A stretch of DNA of 21,153 nucleotides from CAZGUH01 sp964529005 (GTDB lineage: Bacteria; Actinomycetota; Acidimicrobiia; Acidimicrobiales; Ilumatobacteraceae): assembly GCA_964529005.1 (NCBI GenBank), contig CAZGUH010000058.1, forward strand, positions 1-21,153, given 5' to 3'. A model generated the notes under the pieces. That model worked only from the letters and a program-made list of their open reading frames with translations, was not told the origin of the DNA and searched no databases. Every line of letters begins with the position of its first letter. Positions within the stretch are counted from its first letter, which is position 1. The translations under genes and the position numbers were made by a program. Below are positions 7,339 to 14,620 of the stretch, piece after piece.

Positions 7339-8097
7339 ATGAGCTCGGTGTCGGCATGGGCACACGCGGCGTGCGGCGCATCGGCGATCGGGGCGGGCAT
7401 CGTGAACGCGATCGCCGGCGGCGGCACGCTGATCTCGTTCCCCGCGATGACAGCGGTCGGTGTTCCGTCGGTGCGCGCCAATGCCACCAACACGGTGTCG
7501 TTGTGCCCCGGTTATGTCGGCGGCGCCTACGCGCAGCGCATGGAGCTGGAGGGTTTGGGCCTGGAGCTCAAGCCACAGTTGATCACGAGCGCGCTGTGCG
7601 GGTTGGCTGGCTCGATCCTGCTCGTGCTGAGCAGCGAGGCGGTGTTCCGCTCGATCGTGCCGTTCCTGATCCTCGCCGCCTGCATCCTCCTCGCGGTGCA
7701 GGTGCCGTTGCGCCGATGGCTGTTCGGACGCGGTGAGCATCGGGCACACCCTGTGGTGGAGGTCGGCGCGGTCGGCATCGCGTCGATCTACGGCGGCTAT
7801 TTCGGCGCCGGGCTCGGGATCATGCTGATGGCCGTCCTCGGGCTGCTGAGCGACCACCCGCTGACCAAGGTCAACGCGATCAAGCAACTGCTGTCGATCT
7901 CGGTGAACGTGTGCGCAGCGGCGTTTTTGGTGTTCTCCGGCAAGATCGAGTGGACGCTGGTGGCGGTGATGGCGCCGTGCGCGCTGATCGGCGGCAACGT
8001 GGGGGGCCGTTTGGCGAACGTCATCCCGGCGGGCAAGCTGCGCGCGCTCGTCGTCGTCTACGGCGTGATCGTCGCCATCGTCTACTTCGTGAGGTGA
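7339..8097 (+). CDS. TSUP (TauE/SafE) family permease
   Basis: 252-residue integral membrane protein of the sulfite exporter TauE/SafE (TSUP) family. The family signature is clear: 'NAIAGGGTLISFPAM' followed by 'VRANATNTVSLCPGYVGG' in the first half and 'GGYFGAGLGIMLMAVLGLL' in the second half, matching the inverted repeat of this fold. About seven to eight hydrophobic helices can be seen. Family members move sulfur oxyanions, sulfonates or organic anions; the substrate here is unknown. I chose ATG 7339 because the family begins just before the first helix. An in-frame GTG at 7273 would add an Arg-rich stretch and lies inside the inverted repeat at 7262-7288. The 3' end overlaps the convergent MFS gene by 16 bases. 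Confidence 0.87.
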   Translation: MSSVSAWAHAACGASAIGAGIVNAIAGGGTLISFPAMTAVGVPSVRANATNTVSLCPGYVGGAYAQRMELEGLGLELKPQLITSALCGLAGSILLVLSSEAVFRSIVPFLILAACILLAVQVPLRRWLFGRGEHRAHPVVEVGAVGIASIYGGYFGAGLGIMLMAVLGLLSDHPLTKVNAIKQLLSISVNVCAAAFLVFSGKIEWTLVAVMAPCALIGGNVGGRLANVIPAGKLRALVVVYGVIVAIVYFVR

Positions 8098-9392
8098 CGT
8101 CCGCCTGCGCCCGACGCGGCCTCCGCCGGGAGCGGCCCGGGAAACGCGTCGAGGTCGTCGAGCGCGCGCAGGCGTTGCGGCCGGACGAGGCGGATCGCGG
8201 CGAGTGAGGCGACCATGATGCACGCCCCACCGATCGTCACGGCCCCCAGGCCGACGTGGTCGGCGATCGGGCCCTGGATCAGCGCGCCGACCGGGTACAA
8301 CGTCCCCAACGCGACGAAGTACAGGCTCAGCACGCGCGCCCGGGCCTCCGCCGGCGCACGCATCTGTGTCACGGTCGACAACCCGGAGAGCATGCTCAGG
8401 TAGGTCGCGCCCACACCGATGAGCGCCAGGATCGCCAGCAGCGGGGTCGGCGCGGCGCCGTACAGCACCAGCGTCGCAGGCAGCGCGCCGAGCGTGAGCA
8501 TCAGCAGCCGGCGCCGTCCGATGCGCTCTGCGATCACCGGCACGACGATCGCTCCGGCGACCGCCCCCACGCCCTGGGCGGTGACGAACGCCGACGTGAG
8601 CGTCTCGCCGCCGTCGTGGCGCACGCGTGCCATCGCCGGGATCAGCGCGATGAACGGCGACGCGGTCAGCGCCGCGATCGAGATCGTCACGATCGCCGAG
8701 TTGATGCCGGGGTCGCGCCGCGCCACCTGCGCGCCGACGCGGATGCGCCGCCAGATCGAGCTCGCATCAGCCGGGTGCGGCTGGGCCGGCAGGCGCAGCG
8801 CGCTGAGCGAGGCCAGCATGGCGGCGAACGACACCGTGTTGATCGTGAACGCCATCGTGTACGAACCGGTGGCGATCGCCACTCCGGCGAGCGCGGGGCC
8901 GACGACGCGGCCGAAGTTGAACTGCGCCTGGCCGAGGGACATCGCGCTGAGGATCTCGTCCGCCGGCACGAGGTCGGGGAGCATCGCTTGCATCGCCGGC
9001 AGCGTCAGGCCGTTGACGCACCCTGCGAGGAACACGACGACGACGATCACGCCCGGTGAGGCGCGGTCGGCCGCGGACAGCGCGGTGAGCGCTGCCGCGC
9101 ACGCCATGTTGGCCGTGGTCGCGCCGATCAGCAGGCGTCGGCGATCGACCCGGTCGGCGATGGCGCCGCCGATCGGCGCCAGCAGGCCCATCGGCAGGAA
9201 CCCGGCGGCGGCGACGAGCGCGGTCCACCCGGCTTCGCCGGTGCGATCGGCGATCAGGTCACCGACCGCGACCGTCTCCATCCACGTCCCGATGTTCGAC
9301 ACCAGCGACGCGGCCCACACCAGGGCGAAGTTCCGGTGGCGCAACGGCCGGAAGGCGAGCCACCGGGTCCGCGGCGCTGCGGTGAGATTCAT
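8082..9392 (-). CDS. MFS exporter, EntS/DHA3-like
   Basis: 436-residue major facilitator superfamily protein of the EntS/MFS_3 type. Motifs: 'FRPLRHRNFALVW' at the N-terminus, a motif A-like 'GGAIADRVDRRRLL' between helices 2 and 3, 'GRVVGPALAGV' in helix 5 and 'GRRRLLML' in the second half. About twelve hydrophobic segments are visible. Relatives export siderophores, macrolides and other small molecules by proton antiport; the substrate here is not inferable. ATG 9392 is supported by GGAG at 9400-9403 with a 7-base spacer, and family members start there; the frame stays open upstream to 9596 without similarity. The C-terminal tail is hydrophilic. Only 24 bases separate this start from the divergent STAS-like gene. 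Confidence 0.87.
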   Translation of the reverse strand: MNLTAAPRTRWLAFRPLRHRNFALVWAASLVSNIGTWMETVAVGDLIADRTGEAGWTALVAAAGFLPMGLLAPIGGAIADRVDRRRLLIGATTANMACAAALTALSAADRASPGVIVVVVFLAGCVNGLTLPAMQAMLPDLVPADEILSAMSLGQAQFNFGRVVGPALAGVAIATGSYTMAFTINTVSFAAMLASLSALRLPAQPHPADASSIWRRIRVGAQVARRDPGINSAIVTISIAALTASPFIALIPAMARVRHDGGETLTSAFVTAQGVGAVAGAIVVPVIAERIGRRRLLMLTLGALPATLVLYGAAPTPLLAILALIGVGATYLSMLSGLSTVTQMRAPAEARARVLSLYFVALGTLYPVGALIQGPIADHVGLGAVTIGGACIMVASLAAIRLVRPQRLRALDDLDAFPGPLPAEAASGAGGRHLTK

Positions 9393-9416
9393 CGGCGCGC
9401 TCCGTCTACACGTGCG

Positions 9417-9653
9417 ATGACCGACGTCCCCAGCTCGACGCGAGCCGTCGTCCTGCTGACGATCGACGGCGGCGAGCAGGAGGTCGCGCGCATCGGCCCC
9501 GACGCGGGCTGCGACCTCGAGGTGCTCAACCAGCTGCTCCACTTCGCGCTGATGGCTCGGCGCTGCGGGGGTGCGATCCGTCTCACCCACACACATCCGG
9601 ACCTGGTGGCGCTGAGCGAGCTGATGGGGGTGTCGGGCGTTCTCGGACTGTGA
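9417..9653 (+). CDS. Small STAS-like protein
   Basis: 78-residue protein. The C-terminal half, 'LNQLLHFALMARRCGGAIRL', then a 'P.L..L.ELMGVSGVLGL' pattern, resembles the end of STAS domains (anti-sigma antagonist or MlaB-like), where an 'arR.Gg.l.L' helix-strand is followed by 'L..L..l.GL..vl'. The N-terminal half is short for a full STAS domain and the phosphorylatable Ser/Thr is not obvious, so a regulatory partner-switch role is uncertain. It stands alone between an exporter gene and a sigma-factor gene. Start ATG 9417 is the only methionine before the domain. The role is unknown. Confidence 0.6.
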   Translation: MTDVPSSTRAVVLLTIDGGEQEVARIGPDAGCDLEVLNQLLHFALMARRCGGAIRLTHTHPDLVALSELMGVSGVLGL

Positions 9654-9662
9654 ACGCTGCCG

Positions 9663-9682
9663 GCCGTGTCGGCGTCCACGGC
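9663..9682. terminator. Possible hairpin between convergent STAS-like and sigma-factor genes
   Basis: GCCGTG (9663-9668) and CACGGC (9677-9682) can form a 6-bp stem with an 8-base loop in the 37-base gap between two convergent genes. There is no T-run on either side. Its place between two stops fits a bidirectional terminator, but stems this short are common by chance in GC-rich DNA. Confidence 0.3.
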
Positions 9683-9690
9683 TACGCGGG

Positions 9691-10665
9691 TCAGGCCTCG
9701 ATGCGCGCCGGCAGCCCGAACGCCGGGAAGAGCTCGGGGTACAGGAAGTTGTGGTGCCCCGAGATCTTGCCGTCGCGCACTTCGATCACTTGGATCGCCC
9801 ATGGCTCCCACACTCCCGGGCCCACCTTGTGATAGTTGCCGAAGCCGGCCGTGCCGTTGACCTGCACGGGAAGCAGCTTGCCGTCCTGGCACACGATGCC
9901 GTGGCCTTGGAGCCAGGCGACGAAGTCGTCCGGTCCGACGAGCCACAGGTCGAACGGCGGCATCGACAGCACGACGTCGTCGCGCAGCAGGTCGACGAGC
10001 GCATCCATGTCGTAGGCCTCGAACGCCCGCACGTAGCGGGCGAGCAGCTCCTGCTGCTTCGGATCGATCGTCGGATCGAGCGGCTGTCCCTGCACCTCGG
10101 CGAGCGTCGCCCGGGCCCGCTGGAGCGCGCTGTTCACCGACGCCACCGACGTGTCGAGCAGCGTGGCCACTTCGGCGGCCTGCCACCGCAGCACGTCGCA
10201 CAGGATCAACGCCGACCGCTGGCGTGCGGGAAGGTGTTGCAGAGCGGCGACGAACGCCAGCCGGATCGACTCCCGCGCCGCGGCCACGTCCGCCGGGTCG
10301 CCGGTGGTGTCGATCACGCGCTCGTCGGCGATCGGCTGCACCCACGTGTTCTCCGGGTGCGGCGCCGGCATCGAGATCACATCGGCGGTGGCGGTCGACG
10401 GGCCGAAGTCCATCGGGCGGGCCCGCCGCTGGGGGCTGCGCTGCATGTCGATGCACACGTTGCCGGCGATGCGGTAGAGCCACGAGCGCAGCGAGGAGCG
10501 GCCTTCGAAGCGGTCGATCGCCCGCCACGCCCGCACCATCGTCTCCTGGACCGCGTCCTCGGCCTCCGACGGTGACCCGAGCATGCGGTAGCAGTAACCG
10601 GTGAGTTCACGTCGATAGGACTCGAGGTCCCGCTCGACGTCGACGGAGGGCGGCGCCGTGGACAT
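9691..10665 (-). CDS. ECF sigma factor with C-terminal SnoaL-like domain (SigG/SigX5-like)
   Basis: 324-residue sigma-70 family protein. Region 2 is at about 12-80 ('YRRELTGYCYRMLG', 'AEDAVQETMVRAWRAIDRF', 'LRSWLYRIAGNVCIDMQR') and region 4 at about 138-190 ('LPARQRSALILCDVL', 'EVATLLDTSVASVNSALQRA'). A SnoaL-like/NTF2-fold extension covers about 205-320 ('ARYVRAFEAYDMDALVDLL', 'GHHNFLYPELFPAFGLP'). This is the architecture of SigG of Mycobacterium tuberculosis and the TIGR02960 group, where the tail is thought to control activity in place of a separate anti-sigma factor. No anti-sigma gene is adjacent; the small STAS-like gene is convergent. It lies 27 bases downstream of udgX on the same strand, so co-transcription with udgX and fcl is possible. 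Confidence 0.9.
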   Translation of the reverse strand: MSTAPPSVDVERDLESYRRELTGYCYRMLGSPSEAEDAVQETMVRAWRAIDRFEGRSSLRSWLYRIAGNVCIDMQRSPQRRARPMDFGPSTATADVISMPAPHPENTWVQPIADERVIDTTGDPADVAAARESIRLAFVAALQHLPARQRSALILCDVLRWQAAEVATLLDTSVASVNSALQRARATLAEVQGQPLDPTIDPKQQELLARYVRAFEAYDMDALVDLLRDDVVLSMPPFDLWLVGPDDFVAWLQGHGIVCQDGKLLPVQVNGTAGFGNYHKVGPGVWEPWAIQVIEVRDGKISGHHNFLYPELFPAFGLPARIEA

Positions 10666-10692
10666 CGGTGCAGATCGTACGCCCGTGGGGGA

Positions 10693-11319
10693 TCAGGCGC
10701 GCGTGCGAGCTGCCGCGGCAGCGGCGCGCAGGTCCGATACCAGCGCGGCGCGCACCTCTTCGGCCGCCTCGTCGGCGCGCAGCACGGCCGACGGGTGGTA
10801 CGTGACCAGCACGGTGCGGTCGTCGAGCGAGAACGCCGTGCCGCGGCTGGCGGCGACCGGCGTCGCGCGCCCGAGCAGCGACCGCGACGCGACGGCGCCC
10901 ATCGCCACCACGACGTGGCCGGTCGCCACGCCGAGCTCCGCATCCAGCCACGGGTGGCAGGCGTCGATCTCGGCTGCTCCCGGCTTCTTGTGCAGCCGCC
11001 GCTGCCCCCGTCGCTCATGCTTGAAGTGTTTGACGGCGTTCGTGACGTACACCTCGTCGCGGGCGATCCCGGCCTGTTCCAGGCACCTCCACAGCACGCG
11101 GCCGGCCGGGCCGACGAACGGGTGGCCCTTGCGGTCCTCCTGGTCGCCCGGTTGCTCGCCGACGAGGATCAGCGGGGCGTCCGTCGGCCCTTCCCCGAAC
11201 ACCGTCTGGCTCGTGTCCTCGTACAGCGGGCAGCCGCGGCACCCCGTGGCGGCGTGGCGCAGGTCGTCGAGGCTCGTCGCCTTCGCCGGGACGAACGGCT
11301 CTGCGGTCCAGGTCGGCAT
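10693..11319 (-). CDS. udgX: UdgX-type uracil-DNA glycosylase/uracil-DNA binding protein
   Basis: 208-residue protein of the uracil-DNA glycosylase superfamily, closest to UdgX. Visible: Cys27-x-x-Cys30 for the Fe-S cluster; motif A 'GEQPGDQEDR' (54-63); 'PFVGPAGR'; 'YVTNAVKHFK', with His98 where family 4 enzymes usually have a Cys; the UdgX-specific loop 'RRGQRRLHKKP' with His110; Cys121; and the C-terminal motif 'VTYHPSAVLR'. In Mycobacterium smegmatis UdgX the equivalent His109 forms a covalent bond with the abasic sugar after uracil removal, so the enzyme stays locked on DNA. The presence of this His predicts the same here. ATG 11319 is preferred to GTG 11352 because family proteins begin around that point. 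It sits between fcl and a sigma factor on the same strand, 37 bases after fcl. Confidence 0.9.
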   Translation of the reverse strand: MPTWTAEPFVPAKATSLDDLRHAATGCRGCPLYEDTSQTVFGEGPTDAPLILVGEQPGDQEDRKGHPFVGPAGRVLWRCLEQAGIARDEVYVTNAVKHFKHERRGQRRLHKKPGAAEIDACHPWLDAELGVATGHVVVAMGAVASRSLLGRATPVAASRGTAFSLDDRTVLVTYHPSAVLRADEAAEEVRAALVSDLRAAAAAARTRA

Positions 11320-11356
11320 GCCGAGCCCGTACCCGGCGGGCGCGGCGAGCACTCTG

Positions 11357-12337
11357 TCAAGCCGGAGGACGCTCGGCTTCCTCGCGGTTGGCGAGGTACC
11401 AGTCGATCGTGCGTGCCAGGCCTTCGTCGAACGGCGTCTGGGCGCGCCAGCCGAGCAGCCGCTCTGCGCGTCCGGCGTCGACGCGCCGGCGCGGCTGGCC
11501 GTCGGGACGGCTCGGGTCCCACACCAGCTCGCCGCTGAAGCCCACCAGGCGGGCGATGGTCTCGACCGTCTCGCGGATCGTCACCTCGCGGTCGGTGCCG
11601 AGGTTGATCGGCTCGACTCCTTCGTGGTGCTCGGTGGCCAGGACGACGGCTTCCGCGGCGTCGTCGACGTAGAGGTACTCGCGGCTCGCCCGGCCGGTGC
11701 CCCACACGTCGACCTTGTCGAGACCGGACTCCCGGGCGTCGACGCACTTCTTGATCAGCGCCGGGATGACGTGCGAGACCGACGGATGGAACTTGTCTCC
11801 GGGACCGAACAGGTTGGTCGGGATGAGGTACGCGAAGCGTTGGCCGTACTGGGCCGCGTTGACCTCGGCGTGGATCAGGAGGGCCTTCTTGGCGATGCCG
11901 TAGGGAGCGTTCGTCTCCTCCGGGTAGCCCTCCCACAACGATTCCTCGCGGAACGGCACCGGGGTGATCTTCGGGTATGAGCACACGGTGCCGACGAGCA
12001 CCGTCTTGTCGACGCCGGCGTGGCGGGCGGCCTCGATCACGTACGTGCCCATCAAGAGATTCTGGAGGTAGAGCGGGGCCGGCTCGGCCTGGTTGTAGCC
12101 GATGCCGCCGACCCGGGCGGCGAGGTGCACGACGTGGCTCGGCCGGTGATCGGCGAGCATGTCGGCGGCCGCGCCGGGCTGGGTGAGGTCGTACTCGCCG
12201 CTGCGTGGCGAGACGACGTTCGCGCCCCGAGCGGTGAGGCGCGCGGTGACACAGCGCCCGAGGAATCCTGTGCCGCCTGTCACCAGGACCGTGCGGCCAG
12301 CAAGGGGAGACACACGATCGGAGGAGATCTGCGACAT
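11357..12337 (-). CDS. fcl: GDP-L-fucose synthase
   Basis: 326-residue extended short-chain dehydrogenase that turns GDP-4-keto-6-deoxy-mannose into GDP-L-fucose by 3,5-epimerisation and NADPH reduction. Visible: Rossmann 'VTGGTGFLG', 'HLAARVGGI', 'GTVCSYPK', active-site 'YGIAK' (Tyr-x-x-x-Lys) after 'EETNAPYG', 'PTNLFGPGDKFHP' and 'SHVIPALIKK', 'GRASREYLYVDD'. The Escherichia coli Ser107 position is Thr here, as in the 'GTxCxYPK' subgroup. ATG 12337 is chosen because a -10-like TAGCAT lies 8 bases upstream; the frame stays open to a TTG at 12367. It works with gmd, whose start is at the right edge of this window. Only 31 bases separate its start from the divergent glycosyltransferase. Confidence 0.93.
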   Translation of the reverse strand: MSQISSDRVSPLAGRTVLVTGGTGFLGRCVTARLTARGANVVSPRSGEYDLTQPGAAADMLADHRPSHVVHLAARVGGIGYNQAEPAPLYLQNLLMGTYVIEAARHAGVDKTVLVGTVCSYPKITPVPFREESLWEGYPEETNAPYGIAKKALLIHAEVNAAQYGQRFAYLIPTNLFGPGDKFHPSVSHVIPALIKKCVDARESGLDKVDVWGTGRASREYLYVDDAAEAVVLATEHHEGVEPINLGTDREVTIRETVETIARLVGFSGELVWDPSRPDGQPRRRVDAGRAERLLGWRAQTPFDEGLARTIDWYLANREEAERPPA

Positions 12338-12345
12338 AGCCGGGA

Positions 12346-12351
12346 ATGCTA
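12346..12351 (-). promoter_or_regulatory. Candidate -10 element for fcl
   Basis: On the minus strand TAGCAT lies 8 bases before the ATG at 12337, which would give a leaderless or nearly leaderless transcript. A TTGACC occurs further up, but only 10 bases away, too near to be a standard -35. It falls in the 31-base gap between two divergent start codons. Confidence 0.35.
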
Positions 12352-12368
12352 CGGCTCGGCCGGTCAAG

Positions 12369-13475
12369 ATGGAGGACGTGCCGACCGCGACGACGCCGAC
12401 CCTGCGCGTCGCCTACACCGTCGAGCAGTGTTGGGGCCGGGTCCCGGGAGGCACCGCGATCGCGGCTGTGCGCGTCGCCGACGAGTTGCGCCACCGCGAA
12501 GACATCGAGCTGGTCGGCGTCGCCGGGCGGCACCGCGCCCCGGCGCCACCCCCGTGGACGCCGCCCATCGCGGTGCGCCACCTGCCGCTCGCCGCGCCGT
12601 TCCTGTACGACGCATGGCTGCGGTTGGGGTGGCCGCGCGTCGAGCGGGCGACGGGTCGCGTCGACGTGGCCCACGCGACCAGCATCATCCCCTGCGCGGC
12701 GAAAGCGCCGCTGGTGGTGACGGCGCACGACCTCGCCTGGCTGCACCGGCCCGATCAGTTCACCCGGCGCGGCGTGGCGGTGTTCCGGCGCAGCCTCGAG
12801 GTCATCCGGCGGCGCGCGGCGCTGGTGCTGTGCTCGTCGCAGGCGACCGTCGACGACTTCCTCGCCGCCGGGTTCGACGCCGAGCGGCTGCGCCACGTGC
12901 CGTTGGGGGTGGCGATGGAACGCGCGGGCCCGGCCGAGGTCGAGCGCGTGCGGCGCCGACACCACCTTCCCGAGCGCTACCTGCTGTTCGTCGGCACGGT
13001 CGAGCCGCGTAAGAACCTGTCCAGGCTGGTCACCGCGATCAGCCGGCTCGGCCGCCCGCTGCCGCTGGTCGTCGCGGGCGCCGCGGGGTGGGGCGACACC
13101 GCCGTCGCGCCGTGCGCGGGCGTCGACGTGCGCTTCCTGGGCTTCGTCGACCCCGGCGACCTGCCGGGGCTGTACGCCGGCGCGGCCGCGTTCTGCTACC
13201 CGAGCGAGCGGGAAGGCTTCGGCCTGCCGGTGCTGGAGGCGATGACGCAGGCCACGCCGGTCGTGACGAGCCGCGGCACGTCGACCGAGGAGGCGTCCGG
13301 CGGGGCCGCGGTGCTGGTCGACCCGAGCGACCCCAACGACATCGCACGCGGCATCGACGAGGCGCTGGCGGGCCACGACACCCTGGCCGCGGCCGGCCTG
13401 CGCCGAGCGGCCGAGGCCACGTGGGCGCGCACCGCGGAGCTGACCGCGTCCGCCTATCGCGAGGCGGCTCGATGA
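12369..13475 (+). CDS. GT4-family glycosyltransferase
   Basis: 368-residue GT-B fold glycosyltransferase. The C-terminal donor-binding half has 'FVGTVEPRKNLSRLV', 'FLGFVDPGDLPGLY', the EX7E motif in 'SEREGFGLPVLEAM' and 'PVVTSRG'. The N-terminal half has 'VVTAHDLAWL' and a Gly-rich loop 'RVPGGTAIAAVRVADEL'. These are retaining enzymes that usually take NDP- or GDP-sugars; donor and acceptor cannot be told from sequence. ATG 12369 is the first methionine before the fold. The stop overlaps the start of the next glycosyltransferase (ATGA at 13472), so the pair is translationally coupled and probably acts in the same glycan pathway. Confidence 0.9.
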   Translation: MEDVPTATTPTLRVAYTVEQCWGRVPGGTAIAAVRVADELRHREDIELVGVAGRHRAPAPPPWTPPIAVRHLPLAAPFLYDAWLRLGWPRVERATGRVDVAHATSIIPCAAKAPLVVTAHDLAWLHRPDQFTRRGVAVFRRSLEVIRRRAALVLCSSQATVDDFLAAGFDAERLRHVPLGVAMERAGPAEVERVRRRHHLPERYLLFVGTVEPRKNLSRLVTAISRLGRPLPLVVAGAAGWGDTAVAPCAGVDVRFLGFVDPGDLPGLYAGAAAFCYPSEREGFGLPVLEAMTQATPVVTSRGTSTEEASGGAAVLVDPSDPNDIARGIDEALAGHDTLAAAGLRRAAEATWARTAELTASAYREAAR

Positions 13476-14602
13476 CCGTCGAGGTCGCGGTCAACCTCAC
13501 CTGGTGCCGGGCTGGCCAGGTCGGCGGATCGGAGGAGTACCTGGCGCGCCAGATGGCGGGGTGGACCGAGCTGCCGCCCGCCGACGTCGCCGACCTCCGG
13601 CTCGTCCTCTACGTCGCCCCGAGCTTCGCGGCGGGGCACCCCGACCTCGCCGGAGCGCTCGCGATGCGGACGATGCCGCTGGCCGGCGACCGCCGGCCCC
13701 TGCGGGTCGCCGCCGAGTCGACATGGCTGGCGTGGGCGACGCGGCGCGCGGGATTGGCGCATCACGGCGGCGGCACGATGCCCGCGATCGCCACGCAGCC
13801 GAGCGTCGTGACGATCCACGACCTCCAGTATCGGCAGTTCCCGCAGTACTTCTCCACGGTGAAGCGCCGCTTCCTGGCGACCACGGTGCCGCGCTCGGCG
13901 CGGCGCGCGACCGTCATCGCCGTGCCGAGCGAGTTCGTGCGGTCGACGGTGATCGACGCGTTCGCGATCGATCCGGCCCGTGTCGTCGTCGTGCCCCACG
14001 GCATCGAGGCGGCGATCGGCGCCGAGGCGACGCCCGAGGACGAGCTGCGGGCGCGCTGGGGCCTCGGCGATCGACCGGTGGTGGTGTTCCCGGCGATGAC
14101 CCACCCGCACAAGAACCACCGGTTCCTCGTCCGGCTGATGGCGCGCGAGTGGCGCGAGCGGGACCTGGTTCTCGTGCTGCCCGGAGGAAGCGGGCTCGCC
14201 GATGGCGATGTCGCAGGTGAGATCGCCGCCTCGGGCGTCGGCGACCGGATCGTGCGCCTCGGCCGCGTCTCGCCGGCGGACCGCGACGGGTTGGTGAGGA
14301 TGGCCGCGGCGCTGGTGTTCCCGAGTGAGTACGAGGGCTTCGGGGCCCCGGTGCTGGAGGCGATGGCGCTCGGGACCCCGGTGATCTCCAGCGACCGCGC
14401 CAGCCTGCCCGAGGTGGTCGGCGACGCCGGCCTGGTGCTCCCGCTCGACCCGGCGGCATGGGCCGGCGCCCTCGACGAGGTCGCGGCCCGCCGCGACGAG
14501 CTCGTCGCCGCCGGGCGCGAGCGGGCGCGCCGTTTCACCGCGCGTGCATCGGCCGCCGCGCTGGCGCGAGCCTACCGTGTCGCGCTGGCCGCTCACCGCT
14601 GA
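13472..14602 (+). CDS. GT4-family glycosyltransferase
   Basis: 376-residue GT-B glycosyltransferase. Visible: 'GGSEEYLARQM' near the N-terminus, 'VVTIHDLQYRQFPQYFS', 'VPSEFVRSTVIDAF', 'VVVPHGIE', 'FPAMTHPHKNHRFL' and the EX7E motif in 'SEYEGFGAPVLEAMALGTP', then 'SDRASLPEVVGDAG'. The 'HDLQ(Y)..FP.YFS..KR' segment is usual in mannosyltransferase-like GT4 proteins, so a mannosyl donor is possible but unproven. It begins inside the stop codon of the upstream glycosyltransferase and ends 18 bases before the next one. Confidence 0.9.
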   Translation: MTVEVAVNLTWCRAGQVGGSEEYLARQMAGWTELPPADVADLRLVLYVAPSFAAGHPDLAGALAMRTMPLAGDRRPLRVAAESTWLAWATRRAGLAHHGGGTMPAIATQPSVVTIHDLQYRQFPQYFSTVKRRFLATTVPRSARRATVIAVPSEFVRSTVIDAFAIDPARVVVVPHGIEAAIGAEATPEDELRARWGLGDRPVVVFPAMTHPHKNHRFLVRLMAREWRERDLVLVLPGGSGLADGDVAGEIAASGVGDRIVRLGRVSPADRDGLVRMAAALVFPSEYEGFGAPVLEAMALGTPVISSDRASLPEVVGDAGLVLPLDPAAWAGALDEVAARRDELVAAGRERARRFTARASAAALARAYRVALAAHR

Positions 14603-14620
14603 CCGTCCACGGAGATCTCG

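Noticed and set aside
11169..13376. A 735-codon minus-strand open frame across fcl and the first GT4 gene
   Set aside because: It is out of frame with fcl, Arg-rich, and overlaps well-supported genes on both strands.
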